Source: Triglochin maritima
Lineage: Eukaryota; Streptophyta; Magnoliopsida; Alismatales; Juncaginaceae
Reading direction: 5' to 3'
Length of the DNA: 64,000 nt
Assembly: GCA_963682175.1 (NCBI GenBank)
Contig: OY821784.1
Location: 31,167,621 to 31,231,620 of the forward strand
Below are positions 1-10,554 of this stretch, piece after piece; the stretch's first letter is position 1; every line of letters starts with the position of its first letter. Under the pieces are notes generated by a model that ran no database searches, was not told the DNA's origin, and saw only the letters and a program-made list of their open reading frames with translations. A program made the translations under genes and the position numbers.

Positions 1-1320
1 GTGGTGGTGAGGGAGGAACGCAAAACAAAAGGAACAAGAATTAGACTCCTCGTGCATAAATATCAAATTTTCACTATGCAAATCGGTGAGAACATAAGCA
101 AAATGAACACTCCCTTAACCGATATCACTAATTCTCTTTGTGTTCTTGGAAGGAAAATAAGTGAAGGAGAAATGACAAGGAAGTTCCTTCGGTCGCTCAA
201 TAACGAATGAGAAGACAATGTGGTTGTAATTGAAGAAGCACACGCCTCTCCCAACTAAAGATGGAGGAGCTAATTGGAAACCTCATGGCATATGAACTCC
301 AATTGAGTCATCGAAAGGAGAAGGAAGCCTCCAAGAAGAACCTAACCTTAGCATTACATGGAAATTCCGATGAACCAAGGAGGAGAGTAGAAGATGAGGA
401 CATTGATGTCATAGCAAAAAATTTGTTCAAATATCTCAAGAAAGACAATGGAGAAATGAAGGAAAGAAGAGGAAGAAGAAGTGAGAAGACTGAGAAAGAA
501 AATGAGAAGGAGGAGAGTGAAATGAGAGGAGAGTGAAATGAGAGAAAAGAATAGGAGAAGAAAAATGAGAGAAGGGGGAGAAGAAGAGAAAAGAAAAAAG
601 ATTGAAGCTCACAAAGCTACTTGGGATGATTCTTCATCACCATCATCATCAATATCATTTTCTCTACAAAGTAGAAGGGAGGTTGACCATACATGCTTCA
701 TGGCTATTGAAAATGAACAAAGTGAGGTAGCCTCTAACTCTTCTTCTAGCAATTCTAATTCTTGCTCTACTTGGTATTATTCTAGTGATAGCTCATGTTC
801 TAAACAAGAAACACATAATTTTAATGAGCTTCAAAATGTCTTTCATGATTTAGTTAAACAATATTAGATCATTTGTGATAAGAATAAGAATGCTAGAAAG
901 ACTACATGTGATCTTCAATGCCAAATTGAAATTATCATGAATGAGAAGAATGATGTGATTTCTAGACATGAAAAACATGCATTACAACTTGCTATTCTAA
1001 AAGCAACACATATTGATGTTGAACAATTAGATCTTATAACTTGTAATGCACAATTAAGAAAAGATTTACAAAGGTTCACTAATGGAAAAAAATGCTTACC
1101 ATGCTTCTATGTAGTCAAAGACAATCATTAGATAAGCATGGTTTAGGATATAATGCCAAATCATATATCTCGTACTACTTTAAATGACAAGCATTTGTTT
1201 GTTAATCAAAGTTCCTCAAGTGTGTGGGCTCCCGAAACCAAAATGGTTTGGGTTCCAAAAGCTAATCTTCAAGGACCTAAAGTTGTTTGGGTATCAAAAT
1301 CTACACTTGTAAGTACCTGA
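1..1320 (+). pseudogene. Degenerate gag of element A (UBN2-type), 5' truncated by the window edge
   Basis: The translation follows the gag at 41367-43012 almost block by block. It has the motif MQIGENISKMN, then MTRKFLRSL, a Lys/Glu/Arg-rich stretch, HKATWDDSS, a serine-rich stretch, a coil beginning LQNVFHDLVKQY, and a C-terminal motif like VWAPETKMVWVPKANLQGPK. It ends in a stop at about 1318-1320. Stops after RSLNNE (about 208) and after KQY (about 865), plus several frame changes, break it into short ORFs (1-210, 261-536, 538-867, 937-1131). No zinc knuckle or enzymatic domain is present. Confidence 0.85.
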
Positions 1321-1921
1321 AGGAGGATGGGAGATTGGTAGTGACCGGCTAAGCTAGGAATGTCAAATTCAAAGCCGGTTACATTATCGAAAGGAGAATT
1401 GGAACCACTGTTGAGGATTGTGACTTGGGTAACACTATTAATCCTCCTAAGCATATAGAATTGGTTCCAATAGGATTACAAATGCTTAATTGTGATATCT
1501 TTCATATCATTCGTTGATCAATTGGGATCAACATTCGTATATCATTAAAAGGGGAGGAAAACATCATATGCTTAATTGTCAAAAAAATTAATGGATGTCA
1601 AATGGGAGAAAAGAATTGAGCTTAATTGATATATCCTATGCACAATGATATGGGGAGCTTAATGAAATCTTTTAGGTGGAGTAATGAAGTACAAACTTAA
1701 GGGGAGCAAATTCATTACATTGATTATAAGGAGGAGATAGTAGACATCTAATGTTTACATTGTTTAAAAATTTGTTGGATGTCAAAGGGGAGAGGAAACT
1801 TCAGATTAAGTTAATTGAACAAAAGCTATGCACGTTCTTAATAGGAGAATTTTATGCATATAGTTTACTTTTAAAATTTCAAGTATTAGGGTATAGGTTG
1901 TCATCATCAAAAAAGGGAGAT
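1321..1921 (+). other. Element A 3' internal noncoding region with polypurine tract
   Basis: This AT-rich noncoding sequence contains several short G runs such as AAGGGGAG and aligns with 43013-43571 plus 48644-48707 of the second copy. It ends in the purine tract AAAAAAGGGAGA at about 1909-1920, directly before the LTR, where plus-strand priming would occur. No ORF of note is seen. Confidence 0.7.
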
Positions 1922-3389
1922 TGTTGACTTTTTGGCCCTAATCCTTGTTCTCATGATTTAATTAACTTAATCTTAATTACAATCAAATGTAGTGTAACAC
2001 ACATTATGCATAGAAGATATATTGTATTGTGCTAATATCTACAGGTAATCAAAACTCAAGAAGAATGAAATTAAGTCAAGACATGCAATCAAAACTATTT
2101 GAAGACATGTAATTTTACTTTATTTTGAGTCTTAGGAACTTGTGTAATCTTGAGCATACAAGACTCACAACTCACTCACATACACACTAGTTGCAGTGTA
2201 GAAGTCGCACACAAAATTTCACATCAATTGGACTTCAATAGGTCACCCAAACAAAGATCGAAAAATCACCTAAACCTAAACCAAATCTGTCTGTGACAAA
2301 CGGTCGACCGAACCCAATTCTCAGTTCGACCATTTCAACCAGTTAGCCTACAATGATTTTACCTAACTCCTCTGGTCGACCGCTTGGAACTTTTCGGTTG
2401 ACTGTTACCCTTGTCGTATTATACAATGATCGTATTATATAAATTCTTCCTACCCCTAAAATACATTTGGCCACCGGTCGAACGTTGACCCTGAAATGGC
2501 CGACTGGTTAAACACATTTCTCGAGGCCAAAAGTGTCCGTTATTTTTGGTCGAACGAATCCATAACTTGTGTTCGACCGATTATCTTACTCCTAGCAAAA
2601 ATCCCAGAACGGTCGATCGTCCCATGCTTTTGGTTCTACGGTTCACTTAAGTTAAAGCTTAGTAGGTTCAACCGATGCTTGGTGTGGTTCAAATGTTTCC
2701 TTATGTTTAAGGAAACGGTCGACCGTTTACCTCGTACCGGTCGACCGTTGACGGACAGATTTGCTAAATCTTGATTTCTTTTTGTATGTTCTTCACGTCA
2801 ATCAATCAATTCATCCCCAATGGCTATAATACTTTAGGAGCTTATAAATAGATGTCCATACACCTTGTTTACACATCTCTTACACTTTTATTTGTCTCAT
2901 ACATCTAAGAGAAGCTCCCAATCCTCAAATCCCCAAATCCTACACTCCAAGCCTAAAACTTCCACACCTTTGATCAATTCCATATTATACTCAAAGTGTG
3001 CTCAAGTTAGAGAGTGTTTTGATCCACTGAAGTCATTGTCAAAAGAAGTAGAGGTTTCGGTGAAAGCCTGAAACATCCCTCTCGGATTGTGAGAGGAACA
3101 AACCAAGTTCGCGAGGTTGTTTGTGGTGCTTGCATTGTAAAAGCGTTCTCTCTCGGCCCGGAATGGGGAGTGAATAGTGAAGTCGTGAGCGGAGCTTGTA
3201 GAGTCAAGTGGAGCTTGCAAGAGAGGAGTAGGTGGGAGACCAAACCTCTATAAAAACACCTCGTGTCTTGTGGTTTTCATTGCTTTCTTCCCTAATTGAT
3301 TTGCTTATTATTTCCGCTGCATATCTTGTTATTTGAGTAGGGATTAAACCTAATTTAATTAGATAATTAGGGGTCATTACGATCCTACA
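1922..3389 (+). repeat. 3' LTR of element A copy 1
   Basis: It starts TGTTGACTTTTTGG and ends GATCCTACA, matching the ends of the LTRs at 39776-41314 and 48708-50246. Length is about 1468 bp against 1539 bp. A TATAAATA box lies near 2844. The segment after about 3000 (the untranslated leader, with a short GC-rich stretch around 3060-3240) is collinear with the later copies. ORFs within it are short, lie on both strands and are not conserved, so they are ignored. Confidence 0.9.
2291..2757. promoter_or_regulatory. Palindrome cluster (CGGTCGACCG-like) in LTR A copy 1
   Basis: Repeated copies and one- or two-base variants of CGGTCGACCG occur, several as pairs about 21-24 bp apart: for example two exact copies near 2717 and 2739, and TGGTCGACCG followed 22 bp later by CGGTTGACTG. 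The cluster ends about 90 bp before the TATA box, within U3. An enhancer role is inferred from position only. Confidence 0.6.
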
Positions 3390-4032
3390 CCTCCAACATG
3401 AGAGTGAGGAAACCTTTATTCTTGTGCTTACAAACATGACATTAATTTCATCGATTCCCCAGTCGATGAATTTTTTTCTCCCAATGTAGGGCTACACCTC
3501 TTGCTTGTACCTTTTGCACAAACATCCTCCACTCTCCCTCGTATCTCCCATATATCCCAATCCGAAGCTCCACCTTATGTTTAGCTTGTTGGTGTCCTTT
3601 GAACACCGAGTTACCTCGCTGGAGTGTCTGATCGAGGAGGTCATCCAACTCCCACATGGTAATTGTTTTGTTGTAATTGTTTGTAATTTAATAATGCATG
3701 CCAGCGCCATAAAGACACACGATTTGGTAATCTTCATTTGGTAGTCTGGATGTCCATTTATTTTTGTTGAATAGGAATTTTTGTAGTCTTGATTTGGTAG
3801 TCTGGATGTCCTTCTATTTTGCTTGAATATACATTTTGAGGCAATTTGGTAGACACATGATTTACTAGTCTTGATGTTCTTCTCATTTGGCATGAATATA
3901 AACATTTTTATGCAATATTTATGCAAATTTATATGTCCTTAATTTCAATGGAAGGACCACCACCCGCTACTCCATCATGGCAACCCTTGTTTCAGGAACA
4001 TGATCGCCCCAATTGTGGTGTAGTTTGATTTC
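3390..4032. other. Intergenic relic sequence with an imperfect tandem repeat
   Basis: No gene is recognised. At about 3720-3912 a degenerate tandem repeat occurs, built on a phrase like GATTTGGTAGTCTGGATGTCC followed by a T-rich stretch ending in GAATAT. About three units are visible and they are clearly decayed. The minus-strand ORF across it (3492-3926) mostly reads through this repeat and is not convincing as a gene. Confidence 0.4.
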
Positions 4033-4269
4033 TTAAGACCATGTCTGTAGGCCGTCGTCCTTCCCATGAAGCGAGTCACGACAATGAAGAACCACCGACG
4101 AGTGAAGCTGGTCATATTTCGTATTTCGTAGAAGATTTCGTATCTTTAAAGTTTCACACAAACTAAGGAAGGTAGTTAGGTTCATGCGACAACCGTCATA
4201 GCATACGCGCCAATGTCCCCTTAGCATGTCTAATGTTTTCTTATTCCGGGTAAATGGTGCACTGTGCAC
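4033..4269 (-). pseudogene. Fragment resembling a PIF/Harbinger-type transposase N-terminal region
   Basis: The minus-strand reading has the pattern CRMNLTTFLSLCETLKIR then LLRNTKY. This resembles the start of plant PIF/Harbinger (DUF8040-type) nucleases, where an RM...F..LC..L pattern precedes a conserved D-T-R/K block. The downstream HTH-like part and the DDE catalytic residues are not found. This is family resemblance from memory of the motif, not a database result. If correct, it is a small relic with no catalytic capacity. Confidence 0.4.
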
Positions 4270-5849
4270 TACAGACTTGGTTAGGCGAGTCCGTATGTAG
4301 TCATCAGTACAAGAGAGGGATGTTAAGACAATGATTTCTACCTCGTTCTCCTCTTACATAATTTTGTTTAGTTCTTCTTCATCCATTATAAGGATACAAC
4401 CGATACAACAGTCGATAAAGGTAAATGGTTTCCCTTTTAATTTAATAAATGTTAAAATTAAAGATTTTTCAACATGAGTTTTAATTTGTTCCATTCTAGT
4501 TTGAACGAAAGTCCACAACTAATCGAAGCAGGAGTTTGATTTTCGAGATCTCCCACCACCCTGGAATATGTTAAACCTCAGAATATATATATGCTTGATA
4601 ATGAATTCTCAATTTTTTGAAGCTAATAATTAATAAAATGAAGAAGACTACAATATGAAAAGTACGACCGACTTATTCATGCAAATGAAAAAAGTGATTT
4701 TTCCCTACATTGAAATTAATTAGTCTCAATGCTTACTAACATATGCTAAAGTTTTCCATGTATATACAGTATTTGACTAAAATAAAACACCTAAAAAGAT
4801 ACAAAAAATTGGGCTAATTCGACTGGATAGTAACAATTTTGACAAGTAACAACAACTCTTCTGCAACATCTAAGGGATTAAATGAATAAAACAAGGTCGG
4901 GGAACATGGTTCCAAGTTAAAGTTTGAAAGGGTCAGGAAATAATAATTTACAACTGCCTCCAAAATGTTATAGGATGTACCTTGCAACGGCAAGTTGGCG
5001 AACTTCAACAAACTTTCGTCGCCTGGAGACAAAGCCGGCAACCACTGGACCTCGCCGCAAGGAAGGGAGGGCTGGAAGGGGTAGGTTGTCGAATGGGGGT
5101 AGAGAGAGACGGAAGATGACTTGTTGGGTATGGCTTCATCAACTTTAATTATTTTGGTGGGATAGGGGAAGACTATACCTAATTTGTGAAGGGCATTTTT
5201 GGAAATTACTTGATGGCAATCAATGTAAATAACTCAAGCTTGATGGGGTGAAAGGAATGCTTTTGACGTGGAAAACACAAAGAACTAAAAAAATGACGTC
5301 CCATTAGTTTCTGAATTCACGTCAAATCTTATCAAAACCTAGTTTTTTAAGCTTGGGAAACTGCTGATGAAACGGGGGCGTTTGGGTGAGTTTTGGACGT
5401 GAATAGTAATTTCCTGGCAAATTCACTATTCATATCCAAACATCCAAACGGGACCTAAAACATCAAGTTGTCCTACCCCAAACCATACCGTGGCAAAACC
5501 CCTACTGTCCGTCTCCCTCCTCCACCACCCCATCCCTCCACTGAGAAGTGTGATTATGGGATTTGCAGTTGGGATCTTGCTTCCAGGGGTGGACCGAGGT
5601 GTGAACCCAGTAGGCAAGTGCCAACTCCAGCAAATTAATATTAATGCAGGATATTAAGTAAAATTGACGTGTGCCCACGTTGTCAATCAAACACAGTGTG
5701 ACTTGTGAGTGTGTGATAAACTCACGAATTGGGCAAAAAGCTAAAAACTTATAAACCTCAGCAAACAATTAATGATTTTCGATGTGGGACTATCCAGGAG
5801 TGTGTTATACATTACATTACATATTATTACCTTAATTTTGTTATACAAA
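4270..5849. other. Noncoding stretch, no gene seen
   Basis: AT-rich sequence with short ORFs on both strands and no recognisable domain. Its only structured part is the fold-back at 5373-5455, listed separately. Confidence 0.5.
5373..5455. repeat. Short fold-back element (MITE-like)
   Basis: Arms of the type GGGGGCGTTTGG...CCAAACGGGACC enclose a second inner inverted pair, GGACGTGAATAGT...ACTATTCATATCC. The whole 83 bp can fold into one imperfect hairpin. The ends resemble the CGTTTGG...CCAAACG ends common in plant hAT-type MITEs. No clear 8-bp target duplication was found. Confidence 0.45.
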
Positions 5850-6541
5850 ATTTTAATCTTTTCCCCCTAATTCTACCCCACCCAAAATCCCTATCCTTCC
5901 ACAGTTCCACGTTGAAGCAAAATCAACCCTCCGTCCCGCACAGTCGCACTATCGTCCCCTCCTCCACTGAGCCTCCGTCTCGCACTCTCGCCCCCTCCCT
6001 ACCTAGATTCTGTCTCGCACTCTTGCCCCCTCCTCCACCGTCCACCGAGCCTCCGTACGATCCTCTCGCGTTAAGAGTCACAATTTCGATTCTCCTCTTC
6101 TCGGTACGATCTTCGTTCAATTCTGGTTTTTATTCGCTGTTTGACGATGGGATCTCACCATCTTGGTTTAGGGTTTCTGATTGGAAAATTGTAAATTTGA
6201 AGCACCATATTAGAGCATGTCTCAACTCTTAAAGTCTACTTGAAGTCACTTGAAATTTCAAATATATTTATGAATTAAGAGGTGATTAGGTGAAGATGGT
6301 GTTATTTGGACATGTCATGTGGTGTGGTTGAATTTTTAAAACATGTTCGAATGTCTGATGGAATCCACATGTTTTGAATGTCTCAATGTCTGATTGAATT
6401 TTCAGAACATGTTTTGACAACTTCCAATATTGGTGGATATAAAATATATACCACTTGTTATATTTGTGGATTAACTAATTAAGGAATTTTTTTATTTTTC
6501 CATAGGTTAGAAACTTCATTCAATTTTGTTTTTGATTCTCA
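5850..6541 (+). other. Probable 5' UTR exon and first intron of the ZMYM1-like pseudogene
   Basis: A pyrimidine-rich, GC-richer segment (about 5870-6105) looks like a plant 5' untranslated exon and is followed by a GT at TCGGTACGATC. AT-rich sequence then runs to a pyrimidine-rich stretch ending TTCTCAG at about 6541, immediately before the first coding similarity. The exon-intron reading is inferred. The 167-residue ORF across 5729-6232 has no recognisable domain. Confidence 0.4.
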
Positions 6542-7470
6542 GGAACAAATAAGTTTTTGAGAAAGAAAACCAAAGAAGCACAACCACCGGAAAAACGGAG
6601 TCGAGTAGAAATAAATTTAGTTGAATTAGTATCAAATCCAGGAGAAAGAAAGTAAATTTCTGAATTTCGTCATACTATGCATAATGAAATTTGTAGAGAA
6701 TATTACTTAAGAGGACATTCCCGCCTTTCTGATCCTAAGTATAACTTCCCACAAACCAAGATTAGTGCCAAAATGCGACGGTCAACCCAGAATGGTTCAA
6801 TGAATTCAATGATTGGTTGGAATATAGTGTCACAAAAGTTGTTGGTTTTTGTCTTTATTGTTATTTTGTTCAGCTCTTTTGGGATGGAGAAAACATTTGT
6901 TTTGAATGGATTTAGAAATTGGAAAGATAAGAAACGTCTAAATTCCCATGTTGGAGGGCCAGATAGTGCTCATAATCATGCCATAATCAAGTGTGAAAGC
7001 TTGACTAACGAAAAGAGACACATCCGGCCAATGTTAGATTAGTAGACAGATCAAACACGCAAAAGCTATAGAGTTCATCTTAATTCCATTGTGACAACCG
7101 TTCGTTATCTTCTGAGGCAGGGATTGGCTTTTCGTGGTCATGACGAAACTGAAGACTCATGCAACAAAGGAAACCTTTTGGAGTTGTTAAAGACATTTAC
7201 CGATATCAGTGAAGACATAAAAAAATATTATGAAAAATGCTCCAGAAAATGCTAAATTGGTCTCACCTAAAATTCAGAATGACATCGTTAGTGTTGCGGG
7301 AAGTGAAACAACTAGTGCAGTAATTGTTGTGTTGGGTAGTTCTTCTTATCTATTTTAATCGATGAATCACGGGATTCATCGATAAAGGAGAAAATGGCTA
7401 TAGTGCTACGGCTTGTGGATAAAAATAGCAGACTTCTTGAACGTTTCCTTGCTGTCGTTCAAGTCTGTGA

Positions 7471-8943
7471 TGTTGGCTTTTAGGCCTTAATCTATGTTTA
7501 GATGATTTAATCAACTTAATCTTAATAACAATCAAAAGTAGAGTAGCACACATTATGCATAACATATATATTGCATTATGCTAACTTCTACAGGTGATCA
7601 AGACTCAAGGAAGAAAGGAATTCAAGTCAATGCATGTAATCAAACTTTTGAAGACATGTAATTTTACTTGTAATTGAGGTTTAGGAACTTGTGTATACTT
7701 GAGCATATTAGAGTAAATCTCTTCCCACATATACACTAGGTTCCTTATAGAAGTCACACACAAAATCTTAGATCAATTGGACTTCAATAGGTCACCTAAA
7801 CATAGACCGAAATATCGCTAACCTTAACCTAATCACATGTGCTAAATCGGTCGACCGAACGATCTCCGTTCAACCAAATGATATGTTTATTCAGATAGCT
7901 AATAGTGACTCACCCTTCTTGACCGGTCGACCATCTACTCGTGTCATTTGACCGTTAGACTTGTCATTTTCTACAACGGTCGGTTTTCCTAAAACCCCAA
8001 AAGACTTTGGCCCCCGGTCGACTGTTGCCTAAACCCCGAATGACCAATCGTTGATTTCTCCGTCTTCCCAAAGTGCCTGAAGTTTCTGGTCGACCGTTCC
8101 CAAGACCTCGGTCGACCGAACTTATTTGTACTCTTGCGAAAACTCCTTGAATGGTCGACCGTCCCACTTTTAGTTCGACCGTTCACTTAAGTGAACTTTA
8201 GTTATAGCCTTGTTCATTCGACTGCCCTTTGTTTGGTCGGCCGTTTTGTTCCTGGACTTTTCTAGACGTTGTCCGATCGACCGTTAAGACCTATGTGATC
8301 GACCGAACTTAACCCGAACTGTGCCCTAAGCTTTTCTATTTTGTGTTTCTTACACAAACTCTTACCATATTAATCACAATGGCTATAACACTTTAGGAGC
8401 TTATAAATAGATGTTACCAAGACACAATTCAACACCTCTTACACTCCAAATTGTCATACACATATAAGAGAGTTTCAAATCTCTTATTCCCCAAATCCTA
8501 CTCTCCAAGCCAAACTTTCCACACTTTAGATCAATTTTACTCTTACTCTAAGTATGCTTAAGTTAGAGAGTTTTAGATCCACTCAATCCACTGTTGTCAA
8601 AGAGTAAAAGTTTCTGTGAAAGCCTGAAGCTTCCTTCTCAGATTGTGAGAAGAAGAATCCAAGCTTGCGAGGGTGTTCGCAAGGCTTGCTTTGTAAAGGC
8701 GTTCTCTCCCGGTCCAAAACGGGGAGTGGTTAGTAAGACATAGGCGGAGCTCGCGGAGTCGAGCGAAGCTTGGAAGAGAGGAAGTAGGCGGGATGCCGAA
8801 CCTCTATAAAATCACCCTAGTGTGCTTACGGTTTGCATTTTCTCTACTTGTTTGTTTAAATTGTTTCCACTGCATCTAATGTTTAAGCAAATAGAGAATT
8901 AAGCTTGAAAGTGATTAGAATTAGGGTCATACACGATCCTACA
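7471..8943 (+). repeat. Solo LTR of element A (copy 2)
   Basis: It starts TGTTGGCTTTTAGG and ends CGATCCTACA. It has the TATAAATA box near 8402 and the same leader segment as the other A LTRs, but no primer binding site, gag or second LTR. This is the expected product of LTR-LTR recombination. It interrupts the ZMYM1-like pseudogene between the reading AVVQVCD and KSLKEAS. The flanking 5-mers TGTGA and CGTTA agree at only 3 of 5 positions, so the target duplication is not convincing. It is more diverged than the 40-kb copies. Confidence 0.85.
7847..8312. promoter_or_regulatory. Palindrome cluster in LTR A copy 2
   Basis: At least nine CGGTCGACCG-like sites lie in U3. Clear pairs include TGGTCGACCG with CGGTCGACCG 22 bp later near 8090, and CGATCGACCG with TGATCGACCG 22 bp later near 8277. 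Many have CG changed to TG or CA, consistent with an older copy. The cluster ends about 100 bp before the TATA box. Confidence 0.55.
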
Positions 8944-9055
8944 CGTTAGACTAATGCTAAATCTCTAAAGGAAGCATCGAGAGAACACTTTCTAAGCATG
9001 GAGTGAGTATTGCAAAATTACGAGGTCAGGGATATGATGGAGCAACATTTCAAGT

Positions 9056-9118
9056 GGTATGGTATGGTATGTTATGCTTAAAGTGATTGTATGGTATGGT
9101 ATGGTATGGTATGTTATG
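9056..9118. repeat. (GGTAT)n microsatellite
   Basis: GGTAT pentamers run from about 9056 with a short interruption (GTTATGCTTAAAGTGATT), then six more units to about 9118. It abuts the end of the coding similarity of the ZMYM1-like pseudogene. Confidence 0.8.
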
Positions 9119-9911
9119 TGGGTTTGAGCATCATTTCAACTGTAAAAGGTACTTTTTCCTATTCTATAATAAAAAGAGAACTTAAGATGAAACTGTTAAC
9201 TCTTTCAATTTTTTATTTCTTGAATGTTAAGTGCTCTTGAGTTTGTTTTATCACAAAGTTTGTTTGCTTCCTTTGTTTTAGATTTATCTTTACACTTCAA
9301 ATGATTTTCCTATTTGGATTCATATATAATATGGTTTTATGTAGTGAAGTTTTTTTGTGCTATATAAATGTCGTGGTGAAGTTAAGTAGGTTGTAGTGCA
9401 TGTTGGAGCTATGTTGTTGCTTTATGAAATGATTTTGGACGATGAATGTGATGATTTGAAGTTGAATTGTACTTCGTCAAGTAGTTTGTAGGTGTACTTG
9501 CTTAAGAAGTTGCTTGTTTCATGATTATTTCCCTTCCATTTGCTCATTGTGTCACAATTTGTATTGCAAGTTTGTTAGTGTTCCAATCTACTAGATAAAC
9601 ATTGAGTATCATGCTTATTACTTTAATGTTTGTAGTTTATTTTGCATACGGGGCCAAACTACTCACTGTTTTCACCCAAACCTCTGGTTTATTTAGGGAA
9701 CTACTAAACGTCGCCCCAAAATTACGTAAATCGTCTCTTGAAATGACATTTTTGCCCTTAACAATATATTTAATACTCATATCGTCCCGTATCTTTAAAC
9801 AATATTTTTGGCTCAGTTTTACTAACATTCCTAGTACTAACACCACAAAAATGTCTGGCGAATCACCTAGATCAGGCGAAGTAACGGAGGCAGATTTTTT
9901 TTTCTGACTCG
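9119..9911. other. AT-rich stretch, no gene seen
   Basis: Possibly the 3' region of the dead ZMYM1-like gene. Short ORFs at 9602-9907 (+) and 9637-10011 (-) have no recognisable domain, and the latter borrows its length from the 33-bp repeat array. Confidence 0.45.
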
Positions 9912-10131
9912 AACGTCTGGCTAAGACGCCTGTTCGATGGTGGAGGCGTCTGGCTAAGACGCCTCCACCATGGTTGAAGCGTCTTAGCCAGACGCCTCCA
10001 CCATCGTACATGCGTCTTAGCGAGATGCCTCTACCATGGTCGAGGCGTCTGGCTAAGACACCTCAACCATGGTGGAGGCGTCTTAGCCAGACGTCTGCAC
10101 GATGGTACAGACGTCTTAGCCAGACGTCCCG
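9912..10131. repeat. 33-bp hairpin minisatellite, seven units with flipping loop
   Basis: The core CGTC recurs at 9914, 9947, 9980, 10013, 10046, 10079 and 10112, an exact 33-bp period. Each unit is a near-perfect inverted repeat, AGGCGTCT...AGACGCCT, around a 5-base centre, joined by a 12-base linker like CCACCATGGTTG. The centre reads GGCTA in units 1, 2 and 5 and TAGCC in units 3, 6 and 7; unit 4 has a mutated TAGCG. The loop thus appears in both orientations while the arms and period stay fixed. Because 33 is a multiple of 3, the minus strand stays open, reading a repeated GGVLARRLHH-like phrase. I take that as a by-product. Confidence 0.85.
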
Positions 10132-10554
10132 TTTTTTTTAATTTTTTTGTCAAATTAAAATTATAAGGTGTGTTATCTCAAATTATTTGACGTTTCTTTG
10201 CAAGTTTTTGGTGGTAACCGGTCGAATTACAATGAGTTTTTTGCGAGTGATGAAGTTTCAAAAATTTTCCAGATCCAACATTTTTTAAGATCCAAAATCC
10301 CCCGGTGGTAAAACATCCTGAATTACAAATATCATCTCGACAGGTCGTTCGGGGGTCTCGCTCACCGGTGAGCGAGCGGCATTCCACCTCGCCGGTGAGG
10401 TGGCGGGGGTGGCAAGGGGGCAACGCCCCTTGGAATTTTTTTGGATTTAAAAATTATTGGATCTAATTTTTTTTTGAATTTTCGGTGTACCGAAGGGGTA
10501 TCGATCATCCGAAGATAGTAATTATTAACTTATTAATTAATTAATTTAACAATT
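10132..10554. other. AT-rich segment with two GC-rich palindromes; border of element B copy 1
   Basis: Contains the perfect palindrome CGCTCACCGGTGAGCG near 10358 and the near-palindrome CCACCTCGCCGGTGAGGTGG near 10383, followed by GGGGGCAACGCCCCTT. The source is unknown; such GC hairpins are common in LTRs and MITEs. No ORF is credible. The right edge (about 10554) is where similarity to the integrase region of element B stops abruptly. Confidence 0.45.

Larger units (their letters stand above)
1..3389 (+). mobile_element. Element A, copy 1: truncated gag-only Copia-type retrotransposon
   Basis: The window opens inside a decayed gag. This is followed by about 600 bp of noncoding internal sequence, a polypurine tract and one complete LTR. 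The order gag, AT-rich tail, purine tract, LTR is the same as in the better copy at 39776-50246. Both copies lack protease, integrase and reverse transcriptase between gag and the 3' LTR, so the element is probably non-autonomous by design and not through chance deletion. The 5' LTR lies outside the window. The 5 bases after the LTR (3390-3394) should be one half of the target site duplication, but its partner is not visible. Confidence 0.85.
6542..9056 (+). pseudogene. Broken ZMYM1/TTF-type zinc finger gene with hAT-like region, split by a solo LTR
   Basis: Pieces in all three forward frames follow the plant family annotated as zinc finger MYM-type protein 1-like (DUF4371, derived from hAT transposases). 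In order: KRSRVEINLVELVSNPGERK near 6595; RLSDPKYNFPQTK at 6727; a NHVGGPDSAHN-like block at 6945; RYLLRQGLAFRGHDE near 7101; KEKMAIVLRLVDKN near 7388; then, after the LTR, KSLKEAS and IAKLRGQGYDGAT at about 9005-9045. The lost start codon, internal stops and at least four frame changes make it a pseudogene. The C-terminal hAT dimerisation region was not found downstream of 9056. Confidence 0.75.

Noticed and set aside
3002..3437. ORFs in the LTR A leader (also 40904-41259 and 49836-50191)
   Set aside because: Several overlapping frames stay open only through the GC-richer leader. The frame is not conserved between old and young copies.
5729..6232. 167-codon ORF as a gene
   Set aside because: Low-complexity Pro/Ser reading of a pyrimidine-rich 5' UTR-like segment. 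No domain.
9637..10011. 124-codon minus-strand ORF
   Set aside because: Its length comes from the 33-bp repeat, which cannot close the frame. The rest has no domain or codon pattern.
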